Of a DNA stretch of 64,000 bases, positions 53,109 to 61,158 are shown piece by piece. A model generated the notes under the pieces. That model made no database searches. It was given only the letters and a program-made list of their open reading frames with translations, and was not told the origin of the DNA. Position numbers and translations under genes: made by a program. The stretch is from contig NZ_JASAOI010000008.1 of assembly GCF_029953285.1 (NCBI RefSeq), positions 1 through 64,000 on the forward strand, read 5' to 3'. Within the stretch, counting starts at the first letter, position 1; every line of letters begins with the position of its first letter. The stretch comes from Yinghuangia seranimata. GTDB lineage: Bacteria > Actinomycetota > Actinomycetes > Streptomycetales > Streptomycetaceae.

Positions 53109-53824
53109 GGTGTGGATCTTGGTTATAGCCATTCGCCGATGACGGCGATGATGACGGTGGCCTCGTAGCGGACGGCGAGCTTGTCGTATCTGGTCGCCAC
53201 AGCCCGATGGCGTTTGAGTCGGTTGATGCCGCATTCGACTGCGTGTCGGGCCTTGTAGTCCTCGCGGTCGAAGGCCGGCGGGCGTCCGCCCGCCGGCCCG
53301 CGGTTCTTGCGGTTGCGGATCTGGTCGGCGGGTTCGGGGATGGTTCAGGCTATGCCACGCCTGCGCAGCAGCGCGCGGTTCGCCCGTGAGCAATACGCTT
53401 TGTCGCCGCGGACCCGCGTCGGGCGGGTGCGCGGACGGCCGGGTCCGAGCCGGGGCACACGTATCGCGTTCAGCACGGTAGCGAACTGCGGTGAGTCGCC
53501 GCGCTGTCCGGCGGTCACCAGTAGGGCCAGCGGGCGCTGGCCCTGCTCGCAGGCCAGGTGGATCTTCGTGCTCAGTCCGCCACGGGAGCGTCCGAGGGCA
53601 TGATCGTCCGCCTCGACCGCGACGCCGCCGGGCGGCTCGACCTGCAGGTCCCCCTTTTCCGCGCCCCGGCGGCGTGCTGGTGCGCGCGGCAGACCGTGGA
53701 GTCGACGTTCACATCCCAGGTGATCAGGCCCTGCGCGCCGGCCTCGGCCTGGAGCCGTTTCAGGATCCGGGCCCAGGTGCCGTTGCGCTGCCAGCGGCGG
53801 AACAAGCCATAGACCGTCTCCCAC
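53109..53824 (-). pseudogene. IS5/IS427-type transposase, broken
   Basis: The minus strand reads ETVYGLFRRWQRNGTWARIL, WDVNVDSTVCRAHQHAAGA, then after a frame change at a purine run (GAAAAGGGGG) LQVEPPGGVAVEADDHALGR, KIHLACEQGQRPLALLVTAG, and finally [20 protein letters not shown] to the stop at about 53120. The frame change is at the position of the programmed frameshift of this IS group, so it may be normal. The N-terminal segment (GDLTNAQW...) is missing, and an in-frame TGA interrupts RRRGIA before TIPEPADQ (about 53343). The element cannot move by itself. Confidence 0.85.
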
Positions 53825-53858
53825 CAAGATCCACTTCTGAAACAGACCCTAGGGGCTG

Positions 53859-54851
53859 TCAGGCGCCGCTGTGCTCGGCGATCAGCGCCTGCAGCACGGC
53901 GAAGGCCGGTTTCGGCGTGTAGTCGTCGGTCGTGATTCCGAAGCGGTGGAACAGGCCGGGGTTGCCGCTGCCCGCGTCGCGGAGCGCGAAGTGGGTGTAT
54001 CCGGCGAGGCCGAGTGCCTCGGCGTGGGCGGCCATGGTGCCGACGACCGTGTCGACGACCTCGGCCTGGCGCTCGGGCGTGCGGTCGGGACCGGTCGGCC
54101 AGCCGTGTTCGGTGACGACGAGCGGGAGGTGGCCGAGCCCGGCCGGGGTGAGAGCCGTGTCGCGGTGGTGGCACAGCAGGCCCTCGACGGTGGCGGCCAA
54201 CTCGTCGGCGGGGACGGGGCGGAAGACGTCCGGGAAGAAGTCCAGGCCGATGTAGTCGAGGTCCGCGACGAACAACTCGCCGCCTTCGGAGACGAGTTCG
54301 GCCGGGAAGACGGCGGACGGGCCGAAGAGCGGGGTCGTGTTGAAGCCTACGCGCAGGTGGTGGTGGCCGAGTTCGCGTGCGGCGGCCTTCGCGGCGGAGA
54401 CGCCGCGGATCAGGGCCTCGCGGACGCGGGGGTAGTGCCCGTCGAGGGTGGGGTTCCCGGCGACGTTCGGTTCCTCGGTGATCTGAAGGGTTTCGGTGAC
54501 CGGGCCGTACTGCGCGACGAGTTCGCGGACGAAGGCGCAGTAGCCGTCGACGTCGCCGACGGCCGACTGATACTGCGCCACCAGGTCGAGGCGGCGTCCG
54601 CGTACGGCGTGCCGGGCGGCGTCCGGCGGGGTCGCGGTCGGGTGCGGGGCGCCGAGTTCGGTCCGGTCGGTGAACTGGAGGTAGGCGCGTACGAGGAACG
54701 GCCTGCCCTCGGGCCCCTGGAGCCGGTCGAGCAGGGCGTCTATGCGCTCGGGGTCGTCGGGTTTGCCGGCGGCCAGCCCGCCGGTGTCGTCGCCGGTCGC
54801 GCTGCCGGGGTAAATGCCGAAGAGCAGGGTGCCGGGGGCGGGGTGGGGCAT
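53859..54851 (-). CDS. TIM-barrel glycosidase-like protein
   Basis: A 330-residue protein without signal peptide. The putative acid/base is in LQITEEPNVAG and the nucleophile in LVVTEHGWPTG, the arrangement of clan GH-A hydrolases. AYLQFTD, LDYIGLDFFPDVF and HFALRDAG are at barrel strands. No close family can be named from sequence. It could hydrolyse a glycoside inside the cell or a cofactor-linked sugar. GAGAGGAC precedes ATG 54851. A PadR gene lies 21 bp upstream on the same strand, so the two form an operon. Confidence 0.82.
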   Translation of the reverse strand: MPHPAPGTLLFGIYPGSATGDDTGGLAAGKPDDPERIDALLDRLQGPEGRPFLVRAYLQFTDRTELGAPHPTATPPDAARHAVRGRRLDLVAQYQSAVGDVDGYCAFVRELVAQYGPVTETLQITEEPNVAGNPTLDGHYPRVREALIRGVSAAKAAARELGHHHLRVGFNTTPLFGPSAVFPAELVSEGGELFVADLDYIGLDFFPDVFRPVPADELAATVEGLLCHHRDTALTPAGLGHLPLVVTEHGWPTGPDRTPERQAEVVDTVVGTMAAHAEALGLAGYTHFALRDAGSGNPGLFHRFGITTDDYTPKPAFAVLQALIAEHSGA

Positions 54852-54872
54852 GGTGTCCTCTCGCGGGGTCGG

Positions 54873-55466
54873 TCACTCGGTGGGGCTGGCGGGGCCCGCG
54901 TCCGGCCAGGCCAGCGCGCCGCTGCGGATGTCGGCGACGACCGCGTCGATCCAGGCGAGTTCGGCGCGGGCGAGGGCGATGGCGTACTCGGCCTCGATGA
55001 CGAACAGCCGCGGGACGTCCTGGGCGAGCGCCTCGGCGAGCCGCCGTTCGTCGGCCTGGGTGCGGTCGGCGAGGCGCCGGGTCCGTTCGGTGAGGGCGTC
55101 GACGGCGCCGTCCGGGCCGAGTGCGCCGAGGTGGCTGACGGCCCCGAGGAAGCGGGAGAACTCCCGCTCGGGGTTGCGGATCTCGGCGTCGAGGCGGCGG
55201 ACGAGCTCGGCGTGTCCGGCCTCGGTCAGCGCGTACACCGTCCGCTCGGGGCGGTTGCCGGAGCGCTGCTGGCCCTGTTCGGCGATCCAACCGGCCTCGG
55301 TGAGCGCGGCAACGGTGTTGTAGAGCGTTCCGCGGGTCGTCGCGGCGGCGTGGTTGTCACTGCGTTTCCGCAGGTCGGACAACATCTGGTAGGGGTGCGC
55401 GGGCTGTTCGAGGAGTAGTCCGAGCACGGCGGGCACGAGCGGGTTGTCGAGAGCACGACGCGGCAT
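54873..55466 (-). CDS. PadR-family transcriptional regulator
   Basis: A 197-residue regulator. The winged helix covers about 8-85: NPLVPAVLGLLLEQPAHPYQ, TRGTLYNTVAALTEAGWI and RTVYALTEAG. A C-terminal helical domain (about 100-185) is of the long PadR type. A palindrome at 55481-55494 just upstream is a likely autoregulatory site. It heads a two-gene operon with the glycosidase-like gene. Confidence 0.92.
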   Translation of the reverse strand: MPRRALDNPLVPAVLGLLLEQPAHPYQMLSDLRKRSDNHAAATTRGTLYNTVAALTEAGWIAEQGQQRSGNRPERTVYALTEAGHAELVRRLDAEIRNPEREFSRFLGAVSHLGALGPDGAVDALTERTRRLADRTQADERRLAEALAQDVPRLFVIEAEYAIALARAELAWIDAVVADIRSGALAWPDAGPASPTE

Positions 55467-55480
55467 GGTCGAACTCTAAC

Positions 55481-55494
55481 AGTCTAAATAGACT
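55481..55494. promoter_or_regulatory. Operator upstream of PadR gene
   Basis: AGTCTAAATAGACT, perfect 5-bp arms around AAAT in an AT-rich island 15 bp before the PadR start. Position and AT content fit PadR autoregulation. Confidence 0.55.
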
Positions 55495-55530
55495 ATGTGG
55501 AGTGTCGGCGGGGCGGCGGGGCACGGCAAA

Positions 55531-55561
55531 GGCCCACCCTCGGAGGTTCCGAGGGTGGGCC
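55531..55561. terminator. Terminator between TetR gene and PadR promoter
   Basis: GGCCCACCCTCGG and CCGAGGGTGGGCC form a perfect 13-bp stem with an AGGTT loop, followed by TTGTGTTCTTCT on the plus strand. It lies 45 bp past the stop of the minus-strand TetR gene. Confidence 0.75.
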
Positions 55562-55605
55562 TTGTGTTCTTCTGTGCCGTTTGTGCGCTGCGCGTCGCTA
55601 CGTCG

Positions 55606-56238
55606 TCAGCCGCCCAGGCGCGCCAGTTCCACGTCGATCCCCGCGCGCATCAGGTCGCGGGCCTGCTCAGCGGTCAGGCCGCCGAAGAGCCAGCGTCCAC
55701 TCACGCCCTCGAGCAGCGCGGTCAGCCGCTCGCCCGCCGCGAGGGCGGCGTCCGTCGGGACGGCCGGGATGACGCCCGCGATGAGGTCGGCCACCTCGCC
55801 CACCCACACCCGGGTGGCCTCGCCGAGGTCCTCGCGGAGGAAGTCGTCGAACACCGCGCTGGAACGAAGCTCGCCCCACGCGGTGGAGTTCTCTCGGACC
55901 TCGGGTGTGTCCTGGATCTCCAGCAGCAGGGTCTGCTCCAGGACGGCACGCGGGTTGTCGAGCCCGGCGCCGGCGACCTGTTCGGCGGTGTACCGGCCGG
56001 CCCGGTCGTTGATGAAGCCGAGAGTGGCGCGCAGCACACCCTCGCGGTTCTTGAAGTGGTAGTAGATGAGGCCCGTCGAGACGTCCGCCTCGGCGGCGAG
56101 CTCCTCGACGCGGAGGCCCCGGACGCCGCGCCTCGCAATGACCCGCGCGGCGGCTTCCATGATCACTGTTCGACGGTCGGCCACGGGCGCAGAGCTTACC
56201 GGCTGGTCGGCGCGCAGGGCGTACGGCACCGACGGCAT
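55606..56238 (-). CDS. TetR-family regulator, paralogue A
   Basis: A 210-residue repressor. The helix-turn-helix (about 25-75) has AAARVIARRGVRGLRVEELAA and STGLIYYHFKNREG. The ligand domain contains LLLEIQDTPEVRENSTAWGE (about 110-130). It is strongly similar to the divergent gene at 56316 over the whole length, so they are paralogues. ATG 56238 is chosen with GGGAG 4 nt upstream. The shared gap has a palindrome (56278-56296) that recurs before the agmatine/urease operon, so this protein or its twin likely controls that operon. Confidence 0.9.
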   Translation of the reverse strand: MPSVPYALRADQPVSSAPVADRRTVIMEAAARVIARRGVRGLRVEELAAEADVSTGLIYYHFKNREGVLRATLGFINDRAGRYTAEQVAGAGLDNPRAVLEQTLLLEIQDTPEVRENSTAWGELRSSAVFDDFLREDLGEATRVWVGEVADLIAGVIPAVPTDAALAAGERLTALLEGVSGRWLFGGLTAEQARDLMRAGIDVELARLGG

Positions 56239-56277
56239 GCGACTCCCGTCAACGATTTCCCTCTTCACCAGGTATCG

Positions 56278-56296
56278 TGGCTGAAGATTCAGTCAG
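56278..56296. promoter_or_regulatory. Operator between paralogous TetR genes
   Basis: TGGCTGAAGATTCAGTCAG contains the perfect core CTGAAGATTCAG and matches 15/19 of the site at 50765-50783. It lies between the divergent starts at 56238 and 56316, the usual place for autoregulation. Confidence 0.7.
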
Positions 56297-56315
56297 TTTC
56301 TGATGAGGTGTCAGT

Positions 56316-56894
56316 GTGTCGAGCCGTCAGGCATTGATCTTGGAAGCCGCCGCGCGGCTGGTCGCCCGCCGCGGCGTGCGCGGCCTACGGGTCGACGAGG
56401 TGGCCGCCGAGGCCGGCGTCTCGACCGGGCTCATCTACTACCACTTCACCGATCGCGCCGGACTCATGCAGCACACCTGGGAGTTCGTCAACGAGCGCGC
56501 GGAACGCTACACGCAGTCCGCCACCGACGCCGCCGCCGACCCGCGGACCCGGCTCGAGGAGATGCTCCTCCTCGAGCTCCAGGACGCCCCCGACGTCATC
56601 GAGAACAGCACCGCGTGGAGCGAGTTCCGCGCGAGCGCGGTCTTCTCCCCCGAGCTGGCCGGCCAGGTCCGCGAGGCGACGGCGGGCTGGACCGGGGACG
56701 CCGAGGAGCTCATCCGCCAGGCCCAGAAACTCGGCGACGCCGCGCCCGAGATCGTCGCCGCGGACGCCGCCGAGCGCCTGACCTCCCTCGTCGAGGGCCT
56801 CAGCGAACGCTGGCTTGCCGGTTCGCTCCCCCTGGACCGGGCCCGCGCCCTGCTGCGCGGCGCGGTGAACCTGGAGCTGGGGGCACGCCCCTAG
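56316..56894 (+). CDS. TetR-family regulator, paralogue B
   Basis: A 192-residue repressor with ILEAAARLVARRGVRGLRVD and STGLIYYHFTDRAGLMQ in the DNA-binding part and LLLELQDAPDVIENSTAWSE in the ligand domain, matching paralogue A almost position for position. GTG 56316 follows GAGGTG. The pair probably arose by duplication and inversion. They share one operator. Confidence 0.9.
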   Translation: MSSRQALILEAAARLVARRGVRGLRVDEVAAEAGVSTGLIYYHFTDRAGLMQHTWEFVNERAERYTQSATDAAADPRTRLEEMLLLELQDAPDVIENSTAWSEFRASAVFSPELAGQVREATAGWTGDAEELIRQAQKLGDAAPEIVAADAAERLTSLVEGLSERWLAGSLPLDRARALLRGAVNLELGARP

Positions 56895-57265
56895 TCGGGC
56901 GTGTTTCCGCTTCGCCGTCGATCGGGTCCGCATGTCGGCGGCGTTCCGTTCTGCGGCACCTGTCGCTCGGCGCGCCGCCGCCGGCCTGACGAGCCGCCAG
57001 GCGACGACGTGCACCCACGGGTTGAGTACCGGGCGCAACCGTTCCGCGGGCCCGACCTGAGTAGTCCTACGGATGGCACCACCCGCACTAATGCGCCACG
57101 GTGGGCGTACGGAACGGGAACTCCGTGTGCGGGTGCGGTCGATCGATCGTTCGCCCGCACGCAGGCCCGTTCGAGACGTGCGGTCGGTGCGGGTCGCGGG
57201 TCGCGTGCTTGTGCGGCGGTCCGGGCCGCCCGCGCGTGACCGCGAGGCGCTCAGGGGAGTTGGCG
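56895..57265. other. Intergenic region upstream of large membrane protein
   Basis: A 371-bp gap without a credible gene. It contains a 7-bp inverted repeat with a long loop (57127-57160) and AT-richer DNA near 57060-57100 that may be a promoter. Nothing firm. Confidence 0.35.
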
Positions 57266-60200
57266 ATGATCGACATCAGTCTGCTGGCGGATCCCGCCAG
57301 GTGCCCGGACTGCGGCGGACCGCTGTCCGCGCCGCTGCCCCAGGCGTGCGGGGCGTGCGGACTGCCGCTGCGCGGGGCGATGGCCGTCGAGCTGTGGCAC
57401 GTGAGCGCGCAGGCTCGGCACCTGCTGGAGCGGCGGCAGGTGCTGCTGGACGGGCTGCGGGCGTGGGCCGTCACGGCACCCGCCGCCGTCACCACGACGT
57501 CTGACGTGGCTTCAGCCGACGCTCCGGTCACCGCTCCGACGGTGCCGCAGCCCGCGCCGGCACCTGTCGCCCCGGCGTTCGTCCCTGCTCCGCCCCCGTC
57601 GTCCGCGTACGTGCCGCCGCAGTCGCCGCCCGCGTACGCGACGCCATGGCCCGCGTCCACCCCGCCCGACCCCGAGGTCGGCCGCCGCCGGGTCGCGCGG
57701 TTCTTCCTCGGCACCGGCGTCCTGTTCCTCGTCGTCGCGGCGGTCATCTTCGTCGCGGTCACCTGGCAGCGCTCCGGCACCGGCGGCCGGGCGATCGTCA
57801 TGGCGCTGATGCTGCTCGCGGCGGTGACCGGTTCCGCACTCGCCGAACGGCGCGATCTGCCTTTGACCGCAGAGGCGTTGGGTGCTGTCTCGGTGGCACT
57901 CGGCCTGCTCGACGGATACGCGGCGTGGGCGGCGGACCTGGCCGGTCTGCGCGGTGTCGACGGTCTCCTGGTCACCGCCGTCACGCTCGCCGCGGTCGGC
58001 GGGGGCGCGCTGGCCGGGAGTCTCGTGCTGGGTCTGCGCACGCTGCGGGTCTCGGCCGCGCTGCTGTTGCAGGCACCACTCCCTCTGGTGGCCGGGTGGA
58101 TCGGCGTCGCGCAGGACTCACGGGTGCCGCTCGCGGTCGGATTCACGGCTCAGGCGGCGGCCGAAATGCTGTTGTTGCACTGGATGTTCCGTACGCACGC
58201 GGCCGCCGAGGCGACGGCCAAGGCGGACGCGCACGCGGCCCGCACCGGCGCGTCCGGCACGGTGCCTCGCTCCCCCGCGATCCGCATCGCGCTGCTGGCG
58301 GCGGGCGTCTACTGGTTCGCCGCGTTCGGCCTGGCACTGTCCGAGACGGGCGAGGGCGCCGCGGCGTTCTCGATGCTGCTGGTCGCTGCGACGGCCGGGT
58401 TCACGGCGTGGCTGATGCGCGCGTTCGCCGTGATCCGGCACGTCGCCTCCGGCGCGTGTGCGGCGGCGCTCTACCTCGCCGTGCCGATGGCGCTCGCGTT
58501 GCTGCCGAACGACGCGAACGACGACGACCTTTCGACCGCGTGGGCGGCGGCATACGTGTCCGTCTTCACGCTGGTGGCGGTGGCGGTCGTGTACGCCGTG
58601 CGACGGCCGTACCGGCGCGGCGCCCTGATCGTGCTGGCGGTGCCGGCCGTGGCGGGTGGGATCCAGGCGCTCTATGCCGTCGGTGCGGCGGTGTTCGCCC
58701 CGGCCTCGTGGCTGTCGACGCCCTGGTCGTCGGACCACGAGCGGCTGGACGCACGGGAGTTCCTGTCGCCTCGGCTGGCGTGGCAGTGGGACTTCGGGAC
58801 CGCGCCGCTGCTGGGCGTCGCGGCGGCCGGGCTGACCGCGGCCCTCACCGCGCACCTGCTCGGGAGGCGCGGCATCGCGTGGATCGCCCTCGCCACCACG
58901 GTGGCGGCCGAACTCGCGGTCGTCCCCTGCTCGTTGGACATCCCGTCGGCCGTGGCCATCGGCTACGACCTGGCGGTCGGCGTCGGGCTTGTGGTCGCCG
59001 CGGCGCGGCTCAAGGGCCGCCCGGCGGACACCGCGCGCGGCGTGGGGCTGCTGTTCGTCGCGCTGAGCGTCGTGTGGTCGCTGGCCGACAAGGAGGTCTC
59101 GATCGCCACGTGGGCCGCGGCCGCGCTCGCGCTGGCGGCGCTGATCGGCGCCGTACCGGCGATGTGGCGTCCCGGACTGGCGGCGCCGGCTTCGGCGTTG
59201 GCGTTCTCGGACCTCGCGATGGCGGCCGCGTGGCGGGAGATGGACCGGCAGGTCGCGGGCGCCGGTGTCGCGGCGGTGGGCGCGCTGGTGCTGGTCGCCG
59301 CCGTACGGGCGTCCCGGCGGTGGCCCACGGAGGCCTGGGCGGTCGCCGCGGTCTCGACACTCGCCGCGCTGACCGGCGCCGCCACCGCGGCGGACCGGCC
59401 CGGCGCGTTCGCGATCGCGTTGGGCGTACTGGCCGTCGCCGCAGTGGCGGCTGCGCGGCTGGACGCTCCGGCGCGTACGGCGGCGTGGTCGGCCCCGGCG
59501 GTGCCGGCCGCCGTGGGGGCGGCGGCGTTCGGCGCACGGGCGACCGGCGCCGGGCCCGCGTGGTCGGCGGTCGCGGGGGCCTTGGTGGCGGCACTCGTGC
59601 TGGCCTTCGCGCCGAACGCCTCGCCGCGCGGCGTGTCGCTCGACAAGGACGACGACGCTTCGCCGACCCGGCGAACCCTCTCGTGGACACTCGAACTCAC
59701 CGCCGCCCTCGCCTACATCGCGACGGCCCTGACGTCCGCCCAGGAGACCGGACCACTCACCGCCGTCCTCGCCCTCGGCGTCGTCGCGGCGACAGCGCGG
59801 GTGCCGGAAGGCCGGTCCGCGTTCCGCCCGGTGTGGGCCCCGCTGGTGGCCGGGCTGCTGGTCGCCACCGCGGCGGCCGGTGCGTCCGCCACGGGGATGA
59901 CCGCGGCGCACGCTGCACTGACCGCGGTGACGGTGGCGGCGGTGCTGTTCGTCCTGCTGCCGCAGCTGCCGCACGCGATCGTGCCGCAGGTGGACCCGAC
60001 CGCGGCGGTGCTCGCGGTCGGCGCGGCGGCGGGCGCGGTGGGCCCGGGCGCGGATCTCGAACGGGTATGGATCGCCTTGGCGATCGCGGGCACGGCGGCC
60101 GTCCTCGCCGGGACGCTCCCGACCCGGCGCGGCGACACCGGACCCGTGCCGGCGGTGTCTCGGCTGTCGGGCGCGGTCCTGCTGCTGGCGGCGTACTGGG

Positions 60201-60661
60201 ACGCGCTCGGCGTGCGCGGTGTGTCCGTGGTCGAGGCGTACACGCTGCCCGCGGGGCTCCTAGGCCTCGCCGCGGGTTGGCGGCTGCGGCGAACCCGCAC
60301 CGACCTGCGCTCGTGGCCGGCGTACGGCGCGGGCCTGGCGCTGACGCTGCTGCCTTCCCTCCCGCAGGCCGTCGCCGACGACGGCGCGATCCGCCCGGCC
60401 CTCCTCGGCGCGGCCGCCTTCGCCACCCTGCTCGCGGGCGGCCGGTTCCGCCTCCAGGCCCCGCTGGTCATGGGCGCGGCGACCCTCTCCGTGGTGGCGG
60501 TCTTCCAGCTCTCGACCCCGGTCCTGGCCGCCTACCACGCCCTCCCCCGCTGGGCCGTCTTCGCCGGCGCGGGCGTCGCCCTGATCCTCCTCGGCTGGGG
60601 CTACGAACGCCGCCTCCGCAACCTGGCCCGCCTGGGCCGCTCGGTCCGGGCCCTGGACTGA
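57266..60661 (+). CDS. Large polytopic membrane protein with zinc-ribbon N-terminus
   Basis: A 1131-residue protein. The N-terminus has CPDCGGPL and CGACGLPL, a four-cysteine zinc ribbon (about 12-34), followed by a short helical region and a Pro/Ala-rich linker (about 70-135). From about 145 to the end there are some 25-30 hydrophobic segments separated by short loops. The layout matches the SCO7613-type membrane proteins of Streptomyces, which have no known function. Few charged residues in the membrane part argue against a simple transporter. GGGGAG precedes ATG 57266. Confidence 0.85.
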   Translation: MIDISLLADPARCPDCGGPLSAPLPQACGACGLPLRGAMAVELWHVSAQARHLLERRQVLLDGLRAWAVTAPAAVTTTSDVASADAPVTAPTVPQPAPAPVAPAFVPAPPPSSAYVPPQSPPAYATPWPASTPPDPEVGRRRVARFFLGTGVLFLVVAAVIFVAVTWQRSGTGGRAIVMALMLLAAVTGSALAERRDLPLTAEALGAVSVALGLLDGYAAWAADLAGLRGVDGLLVTAVTLAAVGGGALAGSLVLGLRTLRVSAALLLQAPLPLVAGWIGVAQDSRVPLAVGFTAQAAAEMLLLHWMFRTHAAAEATAKADAHAARTGASGTVPRSPAIRIALLAAGVYWFAAFGLALSETGEGAAAFSMLLVAATAGFTAWLMRAFAVIRHVASGACAAALYLAVPMALALLPNDANDDDLSTAWAAAYVSVFTLVAVAVVYAVRRPYRRGALIVLAVPAVAGGIQALYAVGAAVFAPASWLSTPWSSDHERLDAREFLSPRLAWQWDFGTAPLLGVAAAGLTAALTAHLLGRRGIAWIALATTVAAELAVVPCSLDIPSAVAIGYDLAVGVGLVVAAARLKGRPADTARGVGLLFVALSVVWSLADKEVSIATWAAAALALAALIGAVPAMWRPGLAAPASALAFSDLAMAAAWREMDRQVAGAGVAAVGALVLVAAVRASRRWPTEAWAVAAVSTLAALTGAATAADRPGAFAIALGVLAVAAVAAARLDAPARTAAWSAPAVPAAVGAAAFGARATGAGPAWSAVAGALVAALVLAFAPNASPRGVSLDKDDDASPTRRTLSWTLELTAALAYIATALTSAQETGPLTAVLALGVVAATARVPEGRSAFRPVWAPLVAGLLVATAAAGASATGMTAAHAALTAVTVAAVLFVLLPQLPHAIVPQVDPTAAVLAVGAAAGAVGPGADLERVWIALAIAGTAAVLAGTLPTRRGDTGPVPAVSRLSGAVLLLAAYWDALGVRGVSVVEAYTLPAGLLGLAAGWRLRRTRTDLRSWPAYGAGLALTLLPSLPQAVADDGAIRPALLGAAAFATLLAGGRFRLQAPLVMGAATLSVVAVFQLSTPVLAAYHALPRWAVFAGAGVALILLGWGYERRLRNLARLGRSVRALD

Positions 60662-60701
60662 CCGCCCACGAACGTCGTCGGCGCGGCCTGAGCTCCGGCC
60701 A

Positions 60702-61139
60702 TCAGAGCCGGCCCCCGGCAGGGCCTTCGAGACCGACGCGTTCGGCGATGAGGCGCTGGTAGTTCGGACAGCGGGTGACGTCCTCGTGTCCGCAGCGCAG
60801 GCCTCCTTCGATGAGTTCCAGGGACGCCTGGGCTGCGGCGATTCTCGATCGGAACTCCTCGGCGGCGGGGCGCAGGACTTCCTGCCGGCCGGCGCGGTCG
60901 ACCGCTGCGGACAGGCTCCTGATGGCGTTCAGACCGAGGCCCGCCTCCTTCAGGAGGAGGATCGTGGCCACGCGGGTGAGGTCGTCCGCGCCGTAGCGGC
61001 GGCGCCCGCCGGCGTCCCGGCCGGGGCTCAGCAGGCCCATCGCCTCCCAGTGCCGCAGCACATGCGTGGCCAAGCCGAAGCGTGCCGCCAGCGCGCCGAT
61101 GCTCAGGGTGTCGGCGCCGCTGTCGTCGCTTGACTTCAT
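60702..61139 (-). CDS. MerR-family transcriptional regulator
   Basis: A 145-residue regulator. The winged-helix part is LSIGALAARFGLATHVLRHW, EAMGLLSPGRDAGGRRRYG (about 12-50). The dimerisation helix follows, and a C-terminal CGHEDVTRCPNYQ has two Cys and a His that could bind metal or sense redox. It is divergent from a methyltransferase gene with about 20 bp between starts, where CGAC-ATTAA-GTCG (61142-61154) forms a small palindrome. ATG 61139 lacks a ribosome site, so the mRNA may be leaderless; ATG 61160 is an alternative. Confidence 0.88.
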   Translation of the reverse strand: MKSSDDSGADTLSIGALAARFGLATHVLRHWEAMGLLSPGRDAGGRRRYGADDLTRVATILLLKEAGLGLNAIRSLSAAVDRAGRQEVLRPAAEEFRSRIAAAQASLELIEGGLRCGHEDVTRCPNYQRLIAERVGLEGPAGGRL

Positions 61140-61158
61140 GCCGACATTAAGTCGCAGC

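Larger units (their letters stand above)
51973..53850. mobile_element. Defective IS5-type element pair bracketing an SDR gene
   Basis: Terminal inverted repeats at 51973-51997 and 53825-53849 are 24/25 identical in opposite orientation and both abut CTAG. The left side carries only the first codons of an IS5/IS427-type transposase (GDLTNAQWVR, plus strand). The right side carries most of a transposase on the minus strand but without its N-terminal part. An internal junction at 53106 (CTAG then GGTGTGGATCTTGG) resembles the other end with 11 bp deleted. An intact SDR gene lies between. It looks like a collapsed composite transposon or two independent insertions. Confidence 0.75.

Noticed and set aside
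53345-53700. Frame change in the IS transposase as a mutation
   Set aside because: It lies at a purine run where this IS group uses programmed frameshifting; only the in-frame TGA and missing N-terminus are taken as damage.
57127-57160. GTGCGGG/CCCGCAC inverted repeat before the large membrane gene
   Set aside because: Short arms and a long loop are expected by chance at this GC content.
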